Shown here in pieces: positions 39,575-46,934 of a DNA stretch of 62,690 bases. Every line of letters begins with the position of its first letter. Position 1 is the stretch's first letter. Below the pieces are notes generated by a model. That model made no database searches, had not been told where the DNA came from, and saw nothing but the letters and a program-made list of their open reading frames with translations. The DNA comes from Psychromonas antarctica (GTDB taxonomy: Bacteria > Pseudomonadota > Gammaproteobacteria > Enterobacterales > Psychromonadaceae), in assembly GCF_022267535.1 (NCBI RefSeq), contig NZ_JAHNZV010000015.1, forward strand, positions 1 to 62,690, given 5' to 3'. The position numbers and the translations under genes are program-made.

Positions 39575-40201
39575 ATGCAAAGAAATAACAGCAATGCCCC
39601 GTTAAAGTTATCTAGCGAAGCGAGATCATCTACCACCCAAGCGAATTTGTCGGCAATACTCTCTACTATTAACCGCGAACTATTTAGGCAAATAATTACT
39701 GCACAGTTGTCTGGGAGTGCGGCCTTACCACATGGACTGGGATTAGATAACACAACCTATAATGAGCTACTAAGCATCATTAACAGCCCATATTTAAACA
39801 AACAGGAAGCAAACTGGCAATGTTCTGAGCAAACGCCAAGCCATGAGCGCGCAGCTGTATATGGCGAGTTACTCGATATCAAAGCCGAAGAACGCAACGA
39901 GTTGGTTACTTTATTACTCGATCACAGCAACGAGAAAGAGCTTTGTGCGATGCAGATGGCAGTTGTTATTGCGACGGCCTGTTTAGCACAATTTCATCTG
40001 TGGCATAGCTTGGGCTTGTCAGATCGCAGTCAGCTTGGCACATTACTAAAGCACAATTTCCCCGCCCTACATGATCAGAACAACAAAAATATGCGCTGGA
40101 AACGATTTTTTTACCGCTGTTTATGCGAGCGAGGTGGCGACTACCTGTGCAGATCTCCAAACTGCTCGGCATGTAGTTCTTATGCGACCTGTTTTGTTTA
40201 A
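39575..40201 (+). CDS. nifQ: Molybdenum-delivery protein NifQ
   Basis: Mo donor for FeMo-co assembly on NifEN. 208 residues. The C-terminus carries the family cysteine motif C-X4-C-X2-C-X5-C (CRSPNCSACSSYATC), which binds the Mo-Fe-S cluster. MRWKRFFYRCLCERGGDYLCRSPNC is the typical NifQ ending, and HNFPALHDQNNKNMRWKRF precedes it. It lies between the small unknown ORF and cowN. Confidence 0.92.
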   Translation: MQRNNSNAPLKLSSEARSSTTQANLSAILSTINRELFRQIITAQLSGSAALPHGLGLDNTTYNELLSIINSPYLNKQEANWQCSEQTPSHERAAVYGELLDIKAEERNELVTLLLDHSNEKELCAMQMAVVIATACLAQFHLWHSLGLSDRSQLGTLLKHNFPALHDQNNKNMRWKRFFYRCLCERGGDYLCRSPNCSACSSYATCFV

Positions 40202-40284
40202 TGTTGAATGGTAAGAATGGCAAGCAGATTGCAACACCAAAACATAAGGTATCAGATATATACGCTAAAAAATAAGGAGAAAAG

Positions 40285-40575
40285 ATGAAAAAAAACGACA
40301 ATAAAGCAGATCGCTATCGCTCATTTTGCGGTCTTGGCTGCGATGCAAATGCCGACAAACTGATTGTAATGCTGGAGCAGAATATTAGAGACGATAAAGG
40401 CCCACAGGAGTGGCATCGTTACTTTGTATTAAAAAGAGCCCAACAGATCAAATCGCATCATGATAATTTGCATTTTATCGGCAATCAGACAAATCCCCTG
40501 TACGAATACTTTGAGCACTGCCAAGATGAAACGGCACTGCAACTGCTTTATAAGATAGAGCAGGAATGTTGCTAA
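40285..40575 (+). CDS. cowN: N2-fixation sustaining protein CowN
   Basis: 96 residues that match CowN, which lets nitrogenase work in the presence of carbon monoxide (first described in Rhodobacter capsulatus; also in Gluconacetobacter and Azotobacter). DRYRSFCGLGCDANADKLIVMLEQNI, HFIGNQTNPLYEYFE and the final IEQECC are family landmarks. A near-perfect AAGGAG ribosome site lies before the ATG. Last gene of the nifF-nifQ unit. Confidence 0.93.
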   Translation: MKKNDNKADRYRSFCGLGCDANADKLIVMLEQNIRDDKGPQEWHRYFVLKRAQQIKSHHDNLHFIGNQTNPLYEYFEHCQDETALQLLYKIEQECC

Positions 40576-41274
40576 TACTAAGCCCATGCATTACATGCCT
40601 TATTTAGGTACCGATAGAATGCTTGGGAACAACACATCAATTCAAATAACTCTCTTGTTATAATTGAAAAATAAATAAAAAACGCAAATATCATTTGCGT
40701 TTAGCTATCCGTCATAGCGCCATTGGCAAGCTTATCGAGAACATCCTCAGCAACAAAATTGTAATAAATAACCCACTTTGTCATCTTTATGATAATCATT
40801 TTTATCAGTTTGCTTACTATTATGACCAGCACAGTAAAGCCGCAACAGCGGAGCGCTAAATATGTTTGCTACAAGAAGGCAAAAGCGTCACATAAGCGCT
40901 TGTTTAAAAAGATATTGCAATAAGAACATTGTATTTTCGTGCATCAACACGCAAACCGCATCTCTCGTTTGTTTGCTTGTGGCTTGTGAATTGCAATTAT
41001 ATTCCTACCACTGTGCTTGATTTATTTCCGTTTACTGGCATTTCAAAGCAAGTTTGCAATTCCTATCGGAGACAGCGTCAATTCTCTGCTCGCAAATAAG
41101 TGACGTTGAAATTAGCCGTTGTGGGCCACAATGTTGTGTAAACCGTCCTCTCTTTAAAAGAGAAGTCGCTTAACAACATAAAAACCGACGAGCGGATCTC
41201 AATTAATCAAATTGGAATTACCTTTTACAGTAAAAAATTAGTATTACTTATCACATTTAAAAAGGAATCATTAT
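40576..41274. other. Intergenic region between cowN and fesII
   Basis: A hairpin at 40681-40701 (AACGCAAAT / ATTTGCGTT) probably terminates the nif unit, although the U-tract is better on the minus strand. At about 40785-40803, ATGATAATCATT resembles the core of a Fur box. Around 40770-40920 short frames read like protein fragments but no intact gene is visible. No sigma-54 consensus was found before fesII. Confidence 0.4.
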
Positions 41275-41643
41275 ATGGCTACGGTATATTTTTCATCTCC
41301 AATGATGCGTAAAAACAAAAAAGTTACTCCCGTTGTTGGCAAGCGTGATGCGCTGTTAGGGCTGGCAGAAGAAAACGGCGTTAAAATTCCACATGAGTGT
41401 CGAGACGGTCGATGCGGCTCCTGCTTAGTGGAAGTCACCCACCTTGATGGCGATCATGTCAAAGGTGCGATGTTAACTGACAAAGAAAGAGAAGGACTGA
41501 AAAACATTGGTAAACTTTCGAATAAGGATGAGGAACGAGCCTATGTAGCCGACATGCCACCCAAATTTCGTTTAGCTTGCCAAATGATTCTCAAAGATGA
41601 AGATGTGCTGGTTGAGTTTACTGGCGAACCTGGCGGTGCATAA
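41275..41643 (+). CDS. fesII: Shethna FeSII-type protective [2Fe-2S] ferredoxin
   Basis: 122 residues, very like Azotobacter FeSII, which binds oxidised nitrogenase and shields it from O2 in a reversible complex. [55 protein letters not shown] (cluster cysteines C-X4-C-X2-C), [23 protein letters not shown] (fourth cysteine) follow the FeSII sequence almost residue by residue. It is not a generic adrenodoxin. AAAAGGA is before the ATG. Confidence 0.9.
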   Translation: MATVYFSSPMMRKNKKVTPVVGKRDALLGLAEENGVKIPHECRDGRCGSCLVEVTHLDGDHVKGAMLTDKEREGLKNIGKLSNKDEERAYVADMPPKFRLACQMILKDEDVLVEFTGEPGGA

Positions 41644-41653
41644 CGGTTAATAA

Positions 41654-41691
41654 CCAATCCGTTAATAGTATTCTTTGGGTTAACGGATTGG
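41654..41691. terminator. Bidirectional hairpin between fesII and the peroxiredoxin gene
   Basis: A perfect 12-bp inverted repeat (CCAATCCGTTAA / TTAACGGATTGG) with a 14-nt loop sits between two convergent stop codons. Confidence 0.55.
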
Positions 41692-41730
41692 CTTGCACCG
41701 GTCAATTCAAGTTCCTCGGAAAACTTGCTA

Positions 41731-42204
41731 TTACAACGCAGCGAGTAACACTTCGGCATTGCTCACAGAAAACGCTTTTGGCGCCTCAATATTAAGCTGC
41801 GTCACCACACCATCTTCGATAATCATCGCATAACGCTGTGAGCGTAAACCACCGAAACCTGCCGTATCCATCTGTAGCCCTAGTTGCTTAGTGAAGCTGC
41901 CATCACCATCCGCTAACATCATTAACTCAGAAGCATTATGAGCCTCACCCCAAGCTTTCATCACAAACGCATCATTAACTGAGACACAAGCAATAATATC
42001 CACCCCTTTAGCTTTAAACTTATCCGCTAATACCACATAACCGGGTAGATGTGCTTCCGAACAAGTTGGCGTGAACGCCCCTGGCACAGCAAATAAGATC
42101 ACTTTTTTCCCTGCGAAAAGCTCACTTACCTGATGATTTTCAATACCCTCTGGCGTTAATTCACTGAGTATTGCAGCGGGTAATTTATGGCCTTGTTCAA
42201 TCAT
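41731..42204 (-). CDS. Peroxiredoxin (Prx5 family)
   Basis: 157-residue thiol peroxidase. VPGAFTPTCSEAHLPGY holds the peroxidatic cysteine in the Prx5 P-G-A-F-T-P-T-C motif, and RSQRYAMIIEDGVV holds the conserved active-site Arg. No glutaredoxin domain is fused. AAGGA lies before the ATG. Next to FeSII it may share the duty of oxidative protection, but it is on the other strand. Confidence 0.92.
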   Translation of the reverse strand: MIEQGHKLPAAILSELTPEGIENHQVSELFAGKKVILFAVPGAFTPTCSEAHLPGYVVLADKFKAKGVDIIACVSVNDAFVMKAWGEAHNASELMMLADGDGSFTKQLGLQMDTAGFGGLRSQRYAMIIEDGVVTQLNIEAPKAFSVSNAEVLLAAL

Positions 42205-42692
42205 TATATTTTCCTTAAAGAAACCAATGGTTGCTCAGTTTATCCCTAAACTTAAAAACTAAACAGAGATAAAAAATAGGGTTATTAGAGCAATCCGCTT
42301 AATATTATGGTTTATTTATAAAGATCCTAATTCAATCGCCCGATGATACTGCGCAATTTTCTTCGTCTGAATAAAGCGGTTTAGTAAAGCTATCAAGAAA
42401 AAAACGACCACCAGAATAGACGATATCATCTTCAGGACCTGCAAACTTTTGTTGAGCGCTACATGCACGATGGCAGGATCTAAAAATGCGCACACAAGAT
42501 ATAATCTTAACGTGATGGTCAGCATAATCCATCCACTACAATTTTTAGGCTTAGCTGTTTTTCTTCTATTCGTAACAGCGCACTCAAAGTGATAGCCGTG
42601 AGCCAGGTAATCAGTAAGGCGAAAACAAAGCTAAGCAGATTGCGAGTAAGCGTAAAACGACGCCCAACAAATAGCCCTCTCTAAAGGCAATT

Positions 42693-42984
42693 GGGTGTAG
42701 TTCTTTTGAATCGACGGAACGTGTTGAATAAACGCACAGAAAAAATTGCGCAACCATGCTGGCACAGGCTTATTTTTTGGGGCGCGGGCTTCAGCCCGCT
42801 TACTTTAATTCTTTATTAGGTGGACTAAAGTCCACGCCCCTTATTCTGTGTTTTGGAGCGGAAAGTATTAATTGTCCCATTAATGGAGTGCATATCATTA
42901 CAAAAGTTCGCGTTTTTATAACATGAAATAGCGATTATCCAACTAATTGCAAGGGACTAGCGTCGATTCAAAGGAACTACACCC
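42693..42984. mobile_element. MITE-like element (292 bp) with terminal inverted repeats and a 9-bp target duplication
   Basis: Left end GGGTGTAGTTCTTTTGAATC and right end (reverse complement) GGGTGTAGTTCCTTTGAATC differ at one position and continue as CGACG on both sides. The flanks carry AAGGCAATT at 42684-42692 and 42985-42993, a perfect 9-bp direct repeat. No transposase frame is inside. Its middle contains a GC-rich structured module (42779-42840). Confidence 0.75.
42779..42840. repeat. REP-like cruciform module inside the MITE
   Basis: Outer arms GGGGCG/CGCCCC enclose two perfect hairpins, GCGGGCTTCAGCCCGC and GTGGACTAAAGTCCAC. This three-way junction is far more GC-rich than its surroundings and is like dispersed intergenic repeats seen in many bacteria. 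Confidence 0.65.
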
Positions 42985-43225
42985 AAGGCAATTGCACTAC
43001 CCCAAGTATTGCCCAATATACAAATCCCTCCTCTTTCCTCTATCACTAGTTAGCATCGATCTTGTCATATTATTTTTACTGCCGTGTCTGGCATCTTTAT
43101 AAAAACAGTTGCAATCGATGCAGTAGTGCAACTCATCAGCCTCACAAGTGCAACCTTTCGCTCCTATTTAAAATCACATCAAAATATAATCCATTTAATT
43201 TCAGTAACTTAAAAACAAAAAAACA

Positions 43226-43242
43226 TTGGCATACAACTTGTA
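43226..43242 (+). promoter_or_regulatory. Possible sigma-54 promoter before the NifX-like cluster
   Basis: TTGGCATACAACTTGTA matches -24 perfectly with correct spacing but has GT instead of GC at -12. About 100 bases upstream (43110-43155) are repeated TTGCA/TGCAAC motifs in direct and inverted order, which could be activator sites. Weak evidence. 43017-43225 contains no gene. Confidence 0.35.
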
Positions 43243-43294
43243 ATATAAGTAACTAAGAAAGGTTATTGATAGCAGCATACAAACAAGGGAATTT

Positions 43295-43681
43295 ATGAAA
43301 GTCGCATTATTGACAGCTCAATCTCGGGTATCACCTGTTTTTGAAACCACTTCAACTTGGTTAATTATTGATGCGACACCTAGTGAGTGCAGTATCGTTA
43401 ATACATTTCATTTTAATACTCAAAATGAAATTGATATGACCAATGAGTTATTAAAAGAAAATGTTGAAATGATTATTTGTGGTGCAATTCCCTATTACCT
43501 TGAAAAAATATTAATCAATCAAGGTTGTGAAGTGTTTTCATTTATCGCTGGTGATGTGGATGAAGTGATAGAGGCATTACATCTTAATCTATTAGACAAA
43601 CCAAAATTTAGCATGCCGGGATGCCAAAAGCGTAGAAAAAGAGGGAAAAAGCGTTTTTGCCAACGTGCTGTTAATCAATAA
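43295..43681 (+). CDS. NifX/orange-protein-like Mo-Fe-S cluster-binding domain protein
   Basis: 128 residues of the dinitrogenase FeMo-co-binding superfamily (NifX, NifB C-domain, ORP): MKVALLTAQSRVSPVFETTSTWLIIDA ... NVEMIICGAIPYYLEKILINQGCEVFSFIAGDVDEVIEAL. It ends in a very basic tail, CQKRRKRGKKRFCQRA, with two cysteines. The typical HFG of NifX is replaced. Neighbours are not nif genes, so a role in holding or sensing a metal-sulfur cluster outside nitrogenase is more likely. The RBS is AAGGGA. Confidence 0.75.
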   Translation: MKVALLTAQSRVSPVFETTSTWLIIDATPSECSIVNTFHFNTQNEIDMTNELLKENVEMIICGAIPYYLEKILINQGCEVFSFIAGDVDEVIEALHLNLLDKPKFSMPGCQKRRKRGKKRFCQRAVNQ

Positions 43682-43714
43682 ATTCACACTCAACTGCAAA
43701 AGAGGAAAATCACA

Positions 43715-44215
43715 ATGCAAGAATTAAACATAAGAAGAGGCAAAGGTCGTTGTTCAACTCCAAATGGATTGAACATAAATTGTATACAAAAATCACAACG
43801 CATTCGTTGCTGTGGCCGAGTCACCGATAGACAAGCGGTTGATGAACAAGTTTTGATAAATAATCAAGGCAGAGGCCGCAGACAATGCGTAGTAAATGGT
43901 CAAGGACAAGGTCTTAGCAATGGACAAGGCCAAGGTCGTGGACAAGGTCTTAGCAATGGACAGGGCCAAGGTCGCGGACAAGGTCTTAGCAATGGACAGG
44001 GCCAAGGTCGTGGACAAGGTCTTAGCAATGGACAAGGCCAAGGTCGCGGACAAGGTCTTAGCAATGGACAGGGCCAAGGTCGCGGACAAGGTCTTACCAA
44101 TGGTCAGGGCCAAGGTCGCGGTCAAGGTGTTGCCAATGGGCAGGGTCAAGGTCGCGGTCAAGGTGTTGCCAATGGGCAGGGCCAAGGTCGCGGTCAAGGT
44201 GTTGCAAATAGTTAA
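43715..44215 (+). CDS. Cys-containing Gly/Gln/Arg-repeat protein
   Basis: 166 residues. The first 65 contain six cysteines and many basic residues (RRGKGRCSTPNGLNINC; RIRCCGRV; RRQCVVNG). The rest is eight perfect or near-perfect 12-residue units, GQGQGRGQG then LSN, LTN or VAN. No hydrophobic segment, so probably cytoplasmic and disordered. Start ATG with AGAGGAAAA upstream, 33 bases after the NifX-like gene. Its Gly/Arg-rich, Cys-bearing nature recalls small proteins (DUF5320-like) found beside NifX-fold proteins in anaerobes, but I cannot claim homology. Confidence 0.65.
   Translation: MQELNIRRGKGRCSTPNGLNINCIQKSQRIRCCGRVTDRQAVDEQVLINNQGRGRRQCVVNGQGQGLSNGQGQGRGQGLSNGQGQGRGQGLSNGQGQGRGQGLSNGQGQGRGQGLSNGQGQGRGQGLTNGQGQGRGQGVANGQGQGRGQGVANGQGQGRGQGVANS
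43922..44209 (+). repeat. 36-bp coding tandem repeat, eight units
   Basis: Eight head-to-tail copies of a 36-bp unit beginning GGACARGGCCAAGGTCG, with only synonymous or conservative changes and a switch from LSN to VAN units near the 3' end. There are no spacers, so this is not a CRISPR array. Confidence 0.95.
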
Positions 44216-44234
44216 GCAAAATAAATGATTATTG

Positions 44235-44269
44235 AAGCTGTTTTACACTCACGGTAGAACAGCTTTTTT
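44235..44269 (+). terminator. Intrinsic terminator after the repeat protein
   Basis: Stem AAGCTGTTTTAC / GTAGAACAGCTT (one G-U pair) followed by a T-run. It separates the NifX-like/repeat pair from the transporter gene, probably with partial readthrough. Confidence 0.7.
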
Positions 44270-44308
44270 AGAAATTAACAGACACAAATTATCAATGATG
44301 AGAAAATA

Positions 44309-45643
44309 ATGAACACACTATTCTGGCTACAGAAAAACTTAATTTTAAGCATTCCTTTGACGATGATAGTTGCTTTAATTTATGGTTATTCAAGTGAAGT
44401 CAGTTACCTTAAAAATCTTATTATTCCACTCACATTCTTAATGGTATTGCCCATGATGATCACTTTACCAATTCGTAAGGTGTTTGAAGGTGGGGATATG
44501 AAAGTGCAGCTTGCGACCCAGTTTATCAATTTCGCAGTGACCCCTTTTATTGCTTTTGCCATTGGGATTGCCTTTTTTTCTGATAATCGATACTTGGCAT
44601 TAGGGCTTTTATTAACAGGTTTACTGCCTACATCCGGCATGACTATTTCATGGACAGGCATGGCCAAAGGCAATATGGCAGCCGCTATTAAAATGACTAT
44701 TTTTGGTCTATTAATTGGATCGTTTTTAACCCCGATTTATATAAATCAACTGATGGGTGCTTCAGTTGAAATTGAAATGATAAAAATCATCCAGCAGATA
44801 ACTATTATTATCCTTATTCCACTTATTATTGGTCATCTGATTCAACGTGCGCTTATCGCTTATTACGGCATGGCTCATTATCAAGAAAAATTAAAAAAAC
44901 AGTTCCCCCCCATCTCAACCTTAGGTGTATTAGGTATTGTCTTTGTTGCCATGGCACTCAAAGCCAAAACCATTTTTTCAGATCCATTAATGCTGGTTAA
45001 TATTTTTATGCCACTTTTATTACTGTACCTGATCAACTTTATTATCAGTACCTTGGTTGGAAAGTTCTTTTTTAAACGTGATGATGCTATTGCGCTCCTT
45101 TATGGCAGTGTGATGCGCAACCTTTCTATCGCACTGGCAATTGCAATGACCGCATTTGGCAAAGAAGGTGCTGATATCGCATTAGTAATATCGCTCGGTT
45201 ATGTTATTCAAGTACAAATGGGTGCATGGGTTGTTAAATTTACCGATCAAATTTATGGCAAAGCCGGCGCGCCGATTGCACAGCAATTTATCCATGAAGG
45301 TGTCTTCTCATTACACCAGTCCGATACATTACAACAAGCAATTCAGCTACTTTCAGAAGAGCAAATTCATTCTCTCGCAGTACTTGATCGAGATGAAAAA
45401 TTAATAGGCATATTAAATCTGAAAGAAGTGCTTAATTTAGTCGCAGACGAAAAGCCCATGGGCACTTTATTATCAGACATCACGCTCAGCCAAGCGACGC
45501 TGATCGATATCCAACAGCCCATTGCAACTATCGCCAAAGAGATGCAACGAACTCATCACTACAAAGTGCTTGTTACTAATAAAAAAGGTCAAATAAAAGG
45601 CGTTATTTCAAGTATCGATATTATTGAATTTCTTAAGGTTTAA
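44309..45643 (+). CDS. BASS/ACR3-type transporter fused to a CBS-domain pair
   Basis: 444 residues. About 1-315 form a ten-helix bile-acid:sodium symporter/arsenite-permease-like domain (LLLTGLLPTSGMTISWTGMAKGNMAAAIKMTIFGLL; DAIALLYGSVMRNLSIALAIAMTAFG, the crossover-helix regions). About 325-444 form two CBS motifs (LSEEQIHSLAVLDRDEKLIGILNLKEVL; HHYKVLVTNKKGQIKGVISSIDIIEFL). CBS pairs usually bind adenine nucleotides and gate activity. The transported anion is unknown. A fusion of these two is unusual. Confidence 0.82.
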   Translation: MNTLFWLQKNLILSIPLTMIVALIYGYSSEVSYLKNLIIPLTFLMVLPMMITLPIRKVFEGGDMKVQLATQFINFAVTPFIAFAIGIAFFSDNRYLALGLLLTGLLPTSGMTISWTGMAKGNMAAAIKMTIFGLLIGSFLTPIYINQLMGASVEIEMIKIIQQITIIILIPLIIGHLIQRALIAYYGMAHYQEKLKKQFPPISTLGVLGIVFVAMALKAKTIFSDPLMLVNIFMPLLLLYLINFIISTLVGKFFFKRDDAIALLYGSVMRNLSIALAIAMTAFGKEGADIALVISLGYVIQVQMGAWVVKFTDQIYGKAGAPIAQQFIHEGVFSLHQSDTLQQAIQLLSEEQIHSLAVLDRDEKLIGILNLKEVLNLVADEKPMGTLLSDITLSQATLIDIQQPIATIAKEMQRTHHYKVLVTNKKGQIKGVISSIDIIEFLKV

Positions 45644-45717
45644 CTTAATAACACACACAATTTTTTAACCACACTATGATGACACTCATCCATAGTCTTA
45701 ACAATAAAGGTAACGAT

Positions 45718-46371
45718 ATGGAAAACATTGAACAAAATAATATAGTTGCATTTCCGCAACTCAATAAGCCAGCACCTGCTTTTGAAGCAAAAACCACACA
45801 TGGCATAAAAAAACTTTCCGACTACAAGGGTAAATGGTTAATTCTATTTTCTCATCCTGCTGATTTCACACCTGTTTGCACAACAGAGTTTATCGCGTTT
45901 GCTAAACACCATGATGAGTTCTTAGCTGAAGGCGCTGATCTACTTGGTTTATCCATTGATAGTTATTACAGCCATGTCGCATGGATACGTAATATCAAAG
46001 AGAAATTCTCTGTGGATATTAAATTTCCAATTATAGAAGATCTCTCCATGTCCGTCGCCAAGTCATACGGCATGGTTCACCCTGGCGCTTCCGATACATC
46101 GGCTGTTCGAGCGACTTTTGTTATTGATCCCAAAGGGATCTTAAGAGCAATGGTTTACTACCCCATGAGTAATGGACGTTCCATTCCAGAGTTTCTGCGT
46201 TTGCTTCGGGCCTTAAAAGCCGCTGATACCCATAAAATAGCGACCCCTGAAGGTTGGCAACCCGGAGATAAAGTCATCGTGCCACCACCACAAAACGCTG
46301 ATGCTGCAGAAAGCCGCATGAGTGAAGGGTATGAATGCACAGACTGGTATTTCTGTAAAAAAGATCTATAA
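45718..46371 (+). CDS. Peroxiredoxin (Prx6/AhpC-TSA type with C-terminal cysteines)
   Basis: About 217 residues. FSHPADFTPVCTTEFIAFA contains the peroxidatic cysteine; the C-terminal YECTDWYFCKKDL has the two-Cys tail of archaeal/anaerobe Prx6-like enzymes. RATFVIDPKGILRAMVYYP is also typical. I choose ATG 45718, which has AAAGG six bases before it, over the ATG 14 codons earlier with none. Confidence 0.92.
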   Translation: MENIEQNNIVAFPQLNKPAPAFEAKTTHGIKKLSDYKGKWLILFSHPADFTPVCTTEFIAFAKHHDEFLAEGADLLGLSIDSYYSHVAWIRNIKEKFSVDIKFPIIEDLSMSVAKSYGMVHPGASDTSAVRATFVIDPKGILRAMVYYPMSNGRSIPEFLRLLRALKAADTHKIATPEGWQPGDKVIVPPPQNADAAESRMSEGYECTDWYFCKKDL

Positions 46372-46378
46372 CAACAAT

Positions 46379-46405
46379 AAAGGGAGTGAATTGACTCCCT
46401 TTTTT
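46379..46405 (+). terminator. Intrinsic terminator after the peroxiredoxin
   Basis: Stem AAAGGGAGT / ACTCCCTTT with a 6-nt loop and a T-run. Confidence 0.8.
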
Positions 46406-46448
46406 AAGGAATAAATCCCCCCCTTTCCCCCCATAACAAAGAGTTGAA

Positions 46449-46922
46449 ATGAAAAGTACAGAGAAAGCGTTACTACAAAGAGAAATTGAGAAACTAGATT
46501 TTATTGATACAACATTAGCATTAGAAAAAGTAGCAAAGCAGCCAAGCCATCAGCATTGTATGTTATGTGGCACACAAGCAAGCTTTGGTCTAAAGCTTGC
46601 TTTTTATAGTGATCCGACGGGCACTGTTTGGGCGAAGGCGAAAGGTAGTATCCATCATCAAGGTTATCAAGGAATTTTACATGGTGGTTTTATTGCAGCC
46701 TTGCTTGATGCGGCCATGTGTAACACGATTTTTAATCAAGGTGTTGAGGCGGTAACGGGCGATATGAATATTCGCTATCTAGCAGAAATTCCGCTTACTG
46801 CCGATATTCTTATTCGTGGGAAAATAAATAAACACTACTCCACTCTTTATAAAATGGAGTCTGAAATATATGTGGATCAGCAACTGATGGCCAAATGCAC
46901 GGCCCGTTTTATTAAACGTTAA
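46449..46922 (+). CDS. PaaI-like hotdog thioesterase
   Basis: 157 residues. HCMLCGTQASFGLKLAFYSDPTGTVWAKA and HHQGYQGILHGGFIAALLDAAMCNTIF form the hotdog core with the HGG active-site turn and Asp; RYLAEIPLTADILIRGKI is the second half. The substrate acyl-CoA is unknown. It begins 27 bases into a run of genes continuing with the MBL gene 12 bases later. Confidence 0.85.
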   Translation: MKSTEKALLQREIEKLDFIDTTLALEKVAKQPSHQHCMLCGTQASFGLKLAFYSDPTGTVWAKAKGSIHHQGYQGILHGGFIAALLDAAMCNTIFNQGVEAVTGDMNIRYLAEIPLTADILIRGKINKHYSTLYKMESEIYVDQQLMAKCTARFIKR

Positions 46923-46934
46923 TAGGAATATAAA

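Larger units (their letters stand above)
42316..43016 (-). pseudogene. Decayed membrane-protein gene split by a MITE-like insertion
   Basis: Minus-strand fragments read, in order: GNTWGSAIAFREGYLLGVV then LRLLAICL (about 42600-43016 with the insert removed), FVFALLITWLTAITLSALL, and MISSILVVVFFLIALLNRF with IQTKKIAQYHRAIELGSL (to 42316). They are in different frames, with stops in between. The first fragment only joins up when the element at 42693-42984 and one copy of its 9-bp target duplication are removed. AGGAGG lies just upstream at 43027-43032. I cannot name the family. Confidence 0.6.

Noticed and set aside
42332-42532. Second minus-strand frame overlapping the membrane-protein remnant
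   Set aside because: Overlaps the better frame (MISSILVVVFFLIALL) and has no protein-like composition.
43062-43256. 64-codon plus-strand frame before the NifX-like gene
   Set aside because: No ribosome site, low-complexity composition, and it covers the probable promoter region.
43922-44209. CRISPR array suspected from 36-bp periodicity
   Set aside because: Units are contiguous without unique spacers and keep one reading frame; no cas genes are nearby.
43793-44228. Open frames on both strands over the Gly-repeat gene (43793-44197 minus, 43900-44100 minus, 43896-44228 plus)
   Set aside because: They are open only because the 36-bp repeat lacks stops in several frames. None has a ribosome site, and the plus frame at 43715 has Cys-bearing unique sequence and a proper start.
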